Below are positions 29,129 through 38,810 of a stretch of DNA of 64,000 nt, piece after piece. The notes beneath the pieces are model-generated. The model was not told the DNA's origin, did no database searches, and saw only the letters and a list, made by a program, of their open reading frames with translations. Both the position numbers and the translations under genes were made by a program. Source of the stretch: Cerrena zonata. Lineage: Eukaryota > Basidiomycota > Agaricomycetes > Polyporales > Cerrenaceae. The stretch covers positions 482,652 to 546,651 of the forward strand of contig JASBNA010000028.1 of assembly GCA_038087015.1 (NCBI GenBank), written 5' to 3'. Position 1 is the stretch's first letter, and the number at the start of each line of letters is the position of its first letter.

Positions 29129-30445
29129 ATGAGTTCTTCGTTACCTGGTCCTCCAATGTTGAAGACTACAATTATTCAACTTAATAAAGATTTGGATAAT
29201 GATGATAATAATTATGAGATTTTGACTAATGAATGGATGAATAATGGGGATTCAAGTGAAAATAATGCCAATAATAACATTGGAATTTTAGAACAACCAC
29301 AAGCAAAGAAAAAACGTAGAAGATCATCGGCAAATATTGATTCGGAAGAATTAGCTAAACGGAAACATGAAACTAAGCAATTACATTCGATTATTGAAAA
29401 AAGAAGAAGAATAAAGATTAATAGAGAATTTGAAGCATTAAAGTATTTGATTCCTGCTTGCCGTTCTTCAAATGAAGGTAGTACTTCAAATACTAAAAAG
29501 AATTCCAATTCAAATAACAATAATAAAATCGATGGAATGTATAAATTAACTATATTAAAATCATCGGTTGAATACATTCTTTATCTTCATCATATAATTG
29601 AAAAACAACATGCTTTATTATCAAATAATCCAGAATATTCATTTGATATCAATTTTTGTGATATTCCTTTAAACGTTAACCAATATAGAAATATAGATAA
29701 AGAATTCAGTTTTAAAGATTTAATTGAAAATAAAGATTTGGCCAATTCTTCAAACTCTTCTTCAAATTCTTCTTCACCAAATATCTCACCGGCAAACTCA
29801 AATATATCCAATAATAATAAAACAAACGTTATTAATGATTCCATAGAAGAACACGTTGATGAAAACGATGAGAAAAGTCATAATAATTTACCCCCTTTAG
29901 AACGTCGCCAAGTTAAAAAAATAAGATCAACTTCTTCATTACCATCAATTAAACACCTGCCACCAAATTTTAATAAAAATCAATTACCCAGCCCAGAAAT
30001 AACCCCCGACATGGCACCAATACTTTCAATGTTGAATAAGTACTCAAATTCAACTAATTCCTCTTTTTCTTTTACAAATACAACAAATTTACCAAACGAT
30101 ACTAGACTAAGCCAGTCAACCGGAGTTTCTCCCTTCACTAAACCTTCAAGATCATCTTTCAGTAAATCAAATACTCAATTTCAATTACCGGACCCTGCAA
30201 TCACTTCTCCTTCTCAATATGATTCAAATTACCCCCGTAAAAAATTTTTCAAATCAAAAATCCCCGCTAATAATACTATCATACATCTGCCAAATAATGA
30301 CTCGATCAAAGATGACGGTCTTACTTATATTGATGATTCTCTTGATGTTGATGACGGTACCGCTAAACGCAAATTATCGGAAAAAGATGCTTCCAAAACC
30401 TTATTGGCTCTAAGAAAATCAAGTATCGATAATTTATTAAATTAA
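29129..30445 (+). CDS. Esc1-like bHLH transcription factor
   Basis: 438 residues. A basic stretch KKKRRRSS (residues 55-62) precedes the bHLH: KRKHETKQLHSIIEKRRRIK (basic region, about 75-94), helix 1 INREFEALKYLIPACR, an Asn/Ser-rich loop, then helix 2 YKLTILKSSVEYILYLHHIIEKQ (about 138-160). The basic-region Glu and Arg residues that read CANNTG are present. The IPACR ... KLxILxxSVEYI pattern fits the fungal Esc1 group rather than Ino2/Ino4, Cbf1 or Pho4. The remainder is Asn/Ser-rich with SP/TP sites. The Esc1 assignment is by motif pattern only. Confidence 0.8.
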   Translation: MSSSLPGPPMLKTTIIQLNKDLDNDDNNYEILTNEWMNNGDSSENNANNNIGILEQPQAKKKRRRSSANIDSEELAKRKHETKQLHSIIEKRRRIKINREFEALKYLIPACRSSNEGSTSNTKKNSNSNNNNKIDGMYKLTILKSSVEYILYLHHIIEKQHALLSNNPEYSFDINFCDIPLNVNQYRNIDKEFSFKDLIENKDLANSSNSSSNSSSPNISPANSNISNNNKTNVINDSIEEHVDENDEKSHNNLPPLERRQVKKIRSTSSLPSIKHLPPNFNKNQLPSPEITPDMAPILSMLNKYSNSTNSSFSFTNTTNLPNDTRLSQSTGVSPFTKPSRSSFSKSNTQFQLPDPAITSPSQYDSNYPRKKFFKSKIPANNTIIHLPNNDSIKDDGLTYIDDSLDVDDGTAKRKLSEKDASKTLLALRKSSIDNLLN

Positions 30446-30516
30446 GTTTGTTCTTTCTCTTCTTTTCTTTGTATTTATTTTATTATTAACTTATATATGT
30501 GTATGCTAATGAATAT

Positions 30517-31383
30517 TTATTCTATTAATAATTGATTTTCTCTTAAATATTCAACGTATTCATCAATTACACTTGGCCATGCACTCATTTCATCGTAATC
30601 CTTGAATTCTTTTGGATCCTGGGAAATAATGTCCTTGACAAAATAATAAAACATCTTCCAACTATCTTTACTAAAATCTCGTTTATATTCATCTTCAACA
30701 AATTTAAACCACTGCTCCAATCTTTCCCAGGTGTCATTTTGAAATTCGGGCCTTTGATTAAATAATAATTTCCAATATGATATCGATAATTCATAATTAA
30801 CAGTTTTATCTATTCTATTACTTTTAATGAAATCAAATGTAAACATATAAATTTTTTCAAATTCCTTCATATCTTCATTAATTCTCTTTTGGTATTCCTC
30901 TAAATAAACCTTCATATCTTTTAAATTATTGATTTGTTCATTATTCCATCTTGTTAAAAATGAACTCTTATTGAATATACCTGTACTTGGTGATTCTAAA
31001 AAATATGATAACGTTAAACTGATCATATCCTCTGGATCAATCCCTAAATCCTCCAAATATTGAAATGTCCCGTCAATATCAATTATCTCCTTATTTTGTC
31101 CATCTTGATATTTTTCATATATCTTCACCAAATCTTCGTCAATATCATTCAATGTAACCCCCTTGTTGGTCTCGTCAATCTCTCCAGCTCCCCCGCCGTT
31201 ACTTAGGTAAGCATTCATTGCATCCTCTAATTTCCACTTATACTTCTCTAACCAGGCCGTAGCAGTGGTGCTATTGGTCTCAGTTATCGATATAAACTGC
31301 TGCTTGAGATTCGCCTTCAGTGGTCTGGCCTGCTCCTTCGTTAGTATCATTTCTTCCATCGTCCCATTCACTATACATACCAT
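30517..31383 (-). CDS. DCN1: DCN1, cullin NEDD8 ligase, probable intron after the ATG
   Basis: Dcn1 family: a UBA-like domain N-terminal (QQFISITETNSTTATAWLEKYKWKLEDAMNAY) and the PONY domain from about residue 90 to the end (LSYWKLLFNQRP ... DSWKMFYYFVKDI ... DEMSAWPSVIDEYVEYL). It promotes Rub1/NEDD8 transfer to cullins. The unspliced frame starts at 31381-31383, but ATG is followed at once by GTATGT, with TACTAAC about 40 bases on and a CAG acceptor. Splicing 31330-31380 (51 bases, phase 0) gives MARPLKANLKQQF and 271 residues, and yeast DCN1 also has an early intron. Both forms stay in frame. It faces APC2 head to head. Confidence 0.9.
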   Translation of the reverse strand: MVCIVNGTMEEMILTKEQARPLKANLKQQFISITETNSTTATAWLEKYKWKLEDAMNAYLSNGGGAGEIDETNKGVTLNDIDEDLVKIYEKYQDGQNKEIIDIDGTFQYLEDLGIDPEDMISLTLSYFLESPSTGIFNKSSFLTRWNNEQINNLKDMKVYLEEYQKRINEDMKEFEKIYMFTFDFIKSNRIDKTVNYELSISYWKLLFNQRPEFQNDTWERLEQWFKFVEDEYKRDFSKDSWKMFYYFVKDIISQDPKEFKDYDEMSAWPSVIDEYVEYLRENQLLIE

Positions 31384-31602
31384 TTCCTAGCTTTTAATAT
31401 GATTTTATCAAAATATGAATATCAAGTTGATTTCTTTGATTTCTTTGATTTTTTGATTCTTTGATTTTTTTTTTTTTTCATCTCATTTGTGAGCTAATCA
31501 AGCTTTGATTTCTTTCACAATCAAAACAACTTCTTCTTCTTGCCCTCTCTCCACCCAATTGGCTTCTTACCGTCTTCTTCTTGGTCAAGGCATTACGCAG
31601 GT

Positions 31603-34126
31603 ATGAACACAACGCTACCCATAACCAAGAATGATATCAAACTGATCATTACAAGTGCTACTTTTGACGAATTAGACACCAACTCCAGTTCCACCGATCA
31701 ACCATTCAACGAGATTGAAAACGACCTTCATTGCTTGTTAGACTGGTTGGATCCTTATTATCCTCAAGATCCAAGTCAGACCGTGGTCACTGAACCATCG
31801 CCGAGAGTGCGGGCTGCTATACGAAGCTGTCTTAAAGATGATGTGAGTCAAATGGAGTTTGTTAAATTGTATATTAATTCAATCAGGAAATGCTTTAATG
31901 ACGACTTCAAGCCGTTTATTAATAGTAAGAATGACCATCTGGTTCAAGACCTTATGGATATTATGAATCGTATCAAGTTAATCAAGGTCTATTATGGTCA
32001 ATATATAACTTTTTTGAATCTAAGAAAGTTATCTAATGATTTATTCAATCGAAACTTGAATTCGTTATTCCATATTCACGTCATAAAAAACAAAAATTCA
32101 CCTTTCCAGTCCTTTACTTACTAATTATCTTATTGAATCTTTATTCAATAATACTTCAAAATCTTCAAATTACGCTATTTCTACTTTACAAGATTATATT
32201 AAGACCCTTATCTCAATTGGATTTATAGATTTGTTAAATTCAATTGTGATCAAGCTATCAATCAAGAAAATTAAGCATCTCGTGATTAATACTTGTAGGG
32301 GTGTTTGGGATGTACCTTTACTAGAAAAAATTAATGATCTGATCAAAATTGATTTGTACCCTAGCTTTAATATTATAATGAGACTTTCATCTACTGAATT
32401 TAATCAATCTTACTTGTTCAAGTTAATGAAAATTAGTCATGATGAATTGGTTTCTTTACGTATAAATGAACTCTATCAAATGATTGTTAATTATCCGTCC
32501 TCTTCCATTGCATTATCAGAATTGCACCAATGCATACTGTTCAAAAGTAATAATAATAATAACAATAATAAAAATCAAAAAAATCAATCCAATTTCTCAA
32601 ACCCTGATTTTGCAAACCATTCTGGGTTATCAATGACATCCACACAATTTTCAAGTCTAATGGAGAATGATCTAAGCTCCCAAGCTTACCAAAGAGCTAA
32701 ATTGGTCGATACCTTCATTCAGGCTTGCCATGAGAATTTGTTACATTCTGGGGCAAATACAGTTGACGTCATAACAACTTATACTTCTACCATTAAAGCT
32801 TTTCTTATCATTGACCCTAAAGGTGTTTTACTTGATAAAGTTGTACGTCCAATTCGTCGATACTTGAAAACTAGGGAAGATATCATCATAAAGTTGGTTC
32901 ACGGTTTATTAAATGACGATGATGAATCAAATGAATTGGCAGAATTGGCACATGAATTAAGAAGACCTAAGAATCATAATAATGAAACTGATATGAGTAT
33001 CTCAGGACATTTGGGTAACTTGACAAATGATAAAAAGAATGTTTCAGATTCTCGTAATAACGATGTACTTGTTGATGACTTACTAGACCTCAATTGGGTG
33101 CCGGACCCTATCGATGCATTACCAGATTTCAAAAAAGGGAAAGTGACTGATGTAATTGAATCATTAATTTCCATTTTTGATCTGAAAGATGTTTTCATCA
33201 ACGAATTTACGAAGTTGTTTGGTGAAAGGTTAATCAATATACATGACTATGATTTAAAAGATATCAACTATCATCTAGATTTACTAAAATCAAGGTTTGG
33301 TAAAAACGAATTTAGTACTCTTGATGTGATGGTAAGAGATATCCATGAAAGTAAAAACATCAACACAAATATTAATAATATAGCTAAACCACATCAATAT
33401 TCAACAAATTTCCATTCAACAGTATTATCGCATCTTTATTGGCCTCATCTTTGTGAAAATTTATCAGAAGAAAACGATTTTTTTAAATTACCTGATGTTA
33501 TCAATGATCATTTTGGTAAATTCAATGAAGGATTTACCGCTTTAAACCCTGGAAGATACTTGAAACCTTTATCAAGTATTGGTTTGGTAAAGCTAGAATT
33601 AGATTTTAATAATCAAAAATTAGCATTCGAAGTTACTCCTGATAAAGCCGTTGTTATTTCCCTTTTCGATGATGAAGCTGAAGAATTAAGCCTTGATCAA
33701 ATATTAACAATAACTAATATGCCCCTGTACGTGGCTTCCAAAGCCATTGAGTATTGGGTCAATTTAAAAATTTTAATTCAAACTTCGGAAAATACTTTCA
33801 AAACCAATGAAACTTTGAATACATATTCAGAGGCATCTGGTGTTCATCTAAACCCAAGTGAATTGTTAAGCAATAAGACGGAAACAGGCTCGAAGTCTAA
33901 AAAAATTGACTTATCATTCAAGAACTTGTTATGGCGATATGTTAATGGTATCTTGAGTAATATTAGTCCTTTACCTGCTACAAGAATCCACTTTCTACTT
34001 GGTGCGAGTATATCAAAAGAAAAATTAGGAGGAGATTTGACAGTTGATCAGTTGGAGGAATATCTAGACTATATGGTAGATGAAGGCAAGTTGGTTTTAC
34101 AAAATAATTGCTATTCCTTAAAGTAA
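31603..34126 (+). CDS. APC2: APC2, cullin-like APC/C subunit, one frame shift
   Basis: The first real ATG is 31603 (MNTTLPITKNDIKL); the frame opens earlier only from a TTG. The frame is lost near 32085-32096 (A6/A5 runs, one extra base) and continues as IHLSSPLLTNYLIESLFNN. The restored length, about 841 residues, matches yeast Apc2 (853). The cullin-homology part includes HLDLLKSRFGKNEFSTLDVM and VRDIHESKNINTNI, the SHLYWPHL block, and a C-terminal winged-helix segment that in Apc2 binds the RING subunit Apc11 (DQLEEYLDYMVDEGKLVL). The APC/C ubiquitinates securin and mitotic cyclins. APC2 is essential in yeast, so a sequence error is likely. Confidence 0.87.
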
Positions 34127-34182
34127 AGTTAGATTAAATTTATAAAATATTTACTTATTCTACCTTAGATAAATCATATATT

Positions 34183-36077
34183 TTAATTTATATTCCCATT
34201 AACAGATTTAGAAATTTCAACACCAGAAACTTTTTGGTTGTAGCTTGAGCTTGGTTGCCATTTTCTGGTGGCTCTTATTTCATCCATTGCATAACCCGGG
34301 ATTCTGATATTCCAGTTTCTTTCTAAATGTAATTGAACGTCTCTCACATCAACTGAATCCACTTTTCTGTGTTTTGCTAATCTACAGGCAAATCCTGTAA
34401 CAGAAGTGATAAACTCGTCAGCCAAATCAAGTAAAAGTTCTTCAACATCACCATCAATGTTTGTTTTTCCATCACCTTCATCTGCTCCAATTGTATTAAC
34501 CAACTCCGTGAGCTTTCTCTTTGTTAACACGCGGCCATTGTTATCTGGAATAGGACCTCCTGCACCAGTAGTAGCTAAATCAAATGTAGGCATCTTAACA
34601 ACAGCCGGAGTACCAACAACTTGACCAAGACCATTAGCAGATCCACCAGTTAATGTGGCACGAGTATTGTTTCCACCAGGCTTCAAAGTCACAGGATTAG
34701 GTGGTTTGACATTAATACTATTAGAGATTGGAACTGGTGGTACACTTGGTTTGGTTATCCCTGCTAAGTTTACTGCTGGTGGTCCAGGAGGCTGAGAGGC
34801 ACTACCTTTACTTGAAGGAGCTGGGGATGACGTTTTACTCGATTTATTTATTTGAGCATTATTAGCCACCTGCATTTGCAGCTGCAGTATTTGGAGTTGT
34901 GGTTGCACTTGCCCTAGGAATTGGGGTTTCAGAGGCACCAGGAGTTCCTTTGAGCTGAGCTGATGATAATTTTCTGCCTTGATTTGGTTGAGCACCCTGT
35001 GCTCCTTGGGTATCTTGAGGTGCTGTTGCAGTGGGCTTTGGTTGTTGTTTCGGTAAAGGAGTTTTTGGCTTCGGTTGTGGGGGGATCTTAGCTTGTGATT
35101 GTGGGTTGATTTGATTTGCAGCTGGACTTGGAGCTGCTTGGTTAATTGGAGACTGTTGTTGACTTTGGGGCAATTGTTGACTCTGTTGATTCTGGGACAT
35201 TTGTGATGAAGACAGAGCACCAGGAGTACCAGCATTGAAGTTATTATTTGAGTAAGAAAGAGCAGCATTTCTTCTTGTTAATTGTTCTCTTATTATTAAA
35301 GCAACTTGTTGACATTTACCTAATTTCAGATTGAAATCATTCAATTGATTATCAATAGCAGCAAGTTGTTCCGGAGTCAAGTTGGGAGTATTCTTAGCCG
35401 CATTAAGTTGTTTGATTTTGCCATCAAGACTTATCATTCTGGACTTGACTTGATTGAAATTTTCAATTGAAATTTGATTATTTGGAGCACCTGGTGAGCC
35501 TTGACGAGGTTGAGGAGTTCCTGACGATTGTGGGGCAGGGGATCCAGCTCCCATTTGCTGCATAGTATTAGTAGGATTATTATTCAATTGCTGAGTTGGT
35601 TGTTGAGATAAAGGAGGGTTGGAGGGGTTTTGCTGTGGCAGTTGCTGTGGTCCGGGAGAGACGCTTGCTGTTTTGAAATTGTTGAGCTTGATTGAGTCCT
35701 TGCTGAGAAGATTGAGAAGAGGGAGTTCCGGTACCTTGAAATTGTGGTTGTTGTTGTTGTTGAGCCTGTTGTTGTCTGGCATTTCTTTGTGCATGATATT
35801 TAATCAAAACTTGTTTTATTTGTTCTGCTCTTCTGTAATGCTGTTGTGCTTCAGCTTGGTTATCACCGGCTGCTTTTGCAAGAGCCCATTCATTTCTAAG
35901 CTCTTGAATGAGTCTATTGGCCTGAGCTGGTTGAATATTCATAGGTCTATTCTGTTGAGGATTAGAACTTGCACCTTGATTATTCATGTTTGGATTGAAG
36001 TTCATATTACCAGAAACATTACCACCATTGTTTCCGGAATTATTCATTCCACCGTTGTTAGACATATCGTTGTTCAT
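34183..36077 (-). CDS. TAF12: TAF12, TFIID/SAGA histone-fold subunit, two frame shifts
   Basis: Three frames chain into one protein of about 630 residues. It starts at the ATG 36075-36077 (MNNDMSNNGG). The first break is near 35668-35674, in a TTTCAAAA stretch; the second near 34864-34872, around GGTGGC. The C-terminal histone fold (LTKRKLTELVNTIG ... VEELLLDLADEFITSVTGFACRLAKHRK ... HLERNWNIRIPG) is diagnostic; it pairs with Taf4 in TFIID and with Ada1 in SAGA. The N-terminal two thirds are Gln/Asn/Pro-rich, as in yeast Taf12. Each shift fits one extra base. Essential elsewhere, so errors are likely. Confidence 0.87.
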
Positions 36078-36316
36078 GGTCCGTGAGGATTGGCTAATCG
36101 ATTGATTCCAAAGAACGACTGAATGTTGATAAATCAAAGCAAGTCTTTTTCGATGTTCGTTTGGATTTTTTTTTTAACAAACAAAAAAAATTCAAAAATT
36201 TCGTAATTCCGGGAAGTCACGTTACTTGCCCTCGGAAGTTGTTATACATTTTGCAACTTTCTTATAAAGAAGAGTTTCTATTTGAGTTCGTATGATATAC
36301 TTAATATCTATATGAA

Positions 36317-38596
36317 TCAATAAGCAAAGCATCTTTCTACGCTTCTGGGGTCATTCCCCCACCAGTTGGGCATTTGGAATCCGAAAAAATAAATGATTAG
36401 AATGCTTAAGTTCAAGCCAGTATCAAAAGAGGCTGCCAAAATGTAGTTATAGCGTTTCCATAAGTCATGTTTGTATCTGTAGGCATAGAACATGGTCACT
36501 GTTCCCCCTAAGAACTTTGAGAGATATCCAGTTGAAATGTTGCCGTAGAATCTGCCCATTCTTGAGAAAAACACTGTTGTATTCCAAAGGTTGAATTGCA
36601 AAGGGGAGTTTGAGTATTTACGATGTAATTGGAAAATAAGTAATGGAGCTAAGAGTCCAACCAAAAACCCATACGGCAAGAAAGGATAGTTTTTGAATAA
36701 CCTAGAAGGACCAAGGATTACGTATTGAATTGAATTTGTGTACATTGAGGTAATGTCCTGACCGGACCATTGATGAATGGGGTCGATCTTAGTTCCATCT
36801 ATGAAATCCCTCTTTGTATCAAGGACGTATCGCATGGCCAAATAATTGAATGGAACCCCGATTATTTCACCATATATCTGAGCAAAAAACACAGCTCTAG
36901 AAGGAATATGGTTATAGAAGCCCAATCTTCTACTTTCTAAGTGATGCTGGCATCTATACCAGGCATTTCCCAGAATAACACTGTAGAAAGAAGCCCCAGC
37001 AGCGTGTTTCTTCTTAACTGATTCCACAAGGTAACCGTAAAATAATTCATTGAAAGTTCCTATAGGGAGCTGAAAATTAGACATTGCATATAACCAAATT
37101 AAAGGTGTTACAATTAATCCACCAGAGATCAAAGCTATAATACAACACCACCAGGGCATGAAAAGCTTTCCGTTGATATTTAGGATCAATAAAATTGCTA
37201 ATGATAACAGTAAAAGAATTAAGTACCACGACAAAGGAATGTCCTGATAATGAGAATTAAGCTTATTAAGTCGGTCAGTGAAATTCCCGGAAGGACCCTT
37301 TTTATTATTATTGGTATATCTAAAATATGATTGCTTCAAATTGTCATACCCAAAAGATAATATCCACACAATTCCCGATACGTATGCAGCATATTCAAAG
37401 AACATATTCCAGGCTTTTTGAGGACCCAAATACACTGGACCATAAATCTCATAGGCAGTGAGGTTGAGTTGGTAATCAGGGGTGATAAGCTTATCTGTCG
37501 GATAAAGAGTTCCATTACCCGTGAATATCTTATTGGACATCAATTGATCTTTAAACTGGGATATATTACTAAACTTCACTAGTGGGATCAAAACCCATGC
37601 TCCCACAACAAATGCAATAAACTCAATCACTTGAATGTAATAAGGGTATAACATAATAGATGAGGATATATTTGCCCAATCAAATGAAAAGTTCAATAAC
37701 CCCATTCCTCCTATACCAGAGCCGATAAAATTAAGGGTTTTATTTGTTGGTGCTAAGTAACAAAGTAAAGCAACTGAAGACATTAATGGAAATATTAGTT
37801 CGGGAAATAACTGCCATATAGTCATACCCACAACTGCAAAGAAAAACACCTTCATTGTCTTGGAAGATTTTCCATTTGGTTGGCCCGACTTTGCTTGAGA
37901 TTGCAATAGGGCTGTCTGCATTAAAGATTGAGGCCAAAGATACTGGGGATCGTACAAGACCAAGTTTTTTGGAATTATTGAATACGAATAGCCAATGAAG
38001 ACTGCTGCAAACATTATACCTAAACTAGCAAAGGAAGAAAGCCTCTCATTAAAATGTAATTCAGTCATTGATAAGGCATTAGTAGCCAAGTTTCCAGTTG
38101 CTCCACTTTTAGCAGTGATGGTTAGCAAGGCAGTTTCCTTTATCGACCACGGACCTGGATTTAGATTGAATTCAACCCCCATCACTCTTGCCCTTTTATT
38201 AGGTAAAACTCTGGCTAGCCATTTACCTGCCCAATGGCCAGCAATTTGCACGAAAAATATGGAATATGGAACTGATGTCGTTCGGAAAGAATTTATCGTA
38301 TCAATAAATGCTCCTGGGATAACAAATATTGTAGATAGAAGAAGGTATCTGAATGTAAGCACTGGTATGCTTGGATCATCTTCTAGCGGAACAGTTTCCC
38401 TTATCGGTTGAGGTAATTCCAAGACATCTTCATAATCATCGCCTTCGTCACCATCCAAAATATCACCTTGACCTGTAGCCTTGTAAGTCGACCTATTCCT
38501 GATTTGACCATTGGGTAAAAGTTGGTCGTTCTCTCCCCTTGAAGCCTGCTCTAAAAGATCATCTCTATTATCTCTTCGTGGTTCTATTTCGGACAT
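36317..38596 (-). CDS. Oligopeptide-transporter (OPT) family membrane protein, YGL114W-like
   Basis: The start is the ATG at 38594-38596 (MSEIEPRRDNRDD); the frame reaches 38602 only by a TTG. 759 residues with an acidic soluble N-terminus of about 90 residues, then some 14-16 hydrophobic spans. OPT hallmarks: NPGPWSIKETALLTITAKSG near residue 160, YDPQYLWPQSL near 230, and a late segment with QIYGEIIGVPFNYLAMRYVL. OPT proteins import small peptides or metal chelates with protons. The overall pattern is closest to S. cerevisiae YGL114W, whose substrate is unknown. The frame is intact. Confidence 0.85.
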   Translation of the reverse strand: MSEIEPRRDNRDDLLEQASRGENDQLLPNGQIRNRSTYKATGQGDILDGDEGDDYEDVLELPQPIRETVPLEDDPSIPVLTFRYLLLSTIFVIPGAFIDTINSFRTTSVPYSIFFVQIAGHWAGKWLARVLPNKRARVMGVEFNLNPGPWSIKETALLTITAKSGATGNLATNALSMTELHFNERLSSFASLGIMFAAVFIGYSYSIIPKNLVLYDPQYLWPQSLMQTALLQSQAKSGQPNGKSSKTMKVFFFAVVGMTIWQLFPELIFPLMSSVALLCYLAPTNKTLNFIGSGIGGMGLLNFSFDWANISSSIMLYPYYIQVIEFIAFVVGAWVLIPLVKFSNISQFKDQLMSNKIFTGNGTLYPTDKLITPDYQLNLTAYEIYGPVYLGPQKAWNMFFEYAAYVSGIVWILSFGYDNLKQSYFRYTNNNKKGPSGNFTDRLNKLNSHYQDIPLSWYLILLLLSLAILLILNINGKLFMPWWCCIIALISGGLIVTPLIWLYAMSNFQLPIGTFNELFYGYLVESVKKKHAAGASFYSVILGNAWYRCQHHLESRRLGFYNHIPSRAVFFAQIYGEIIGVPFNYLAMRYVLDTKRDFIDGTKIDPIHQWSGQDITSMYTNSIQYVILGPSRLFKNYPFLPYGFLVGLLAPLLIFQLHRKYSNSPLQFNLWNTTVFFSRMGRFYGNISTGYLSKFLGGTVTMFYAYRYKHDLWKRYNYILAASFDTGLNLSILIIYFFGFQMPNWWGNDPRSVERCFAY

Positions 38597-38810
38597 TAAC
38601 AATCAAGTTACGTTTATAAGTGAGAAAATCTTTATATATATACGAATTAAGTTGAACTGTATGATATGGACATTGAATATCTTGTGCTATAAGTCTATAA
38701 AGTCTATTAAGTAGTAAGTTATCTTCAAAGCTGATTCTTTTGGCTTTCAAATATTTGTAATCAAAGTTTTGAACAAAGAAATTGCTAATAAAACCGCGAA
38801 ATTAGCGATT

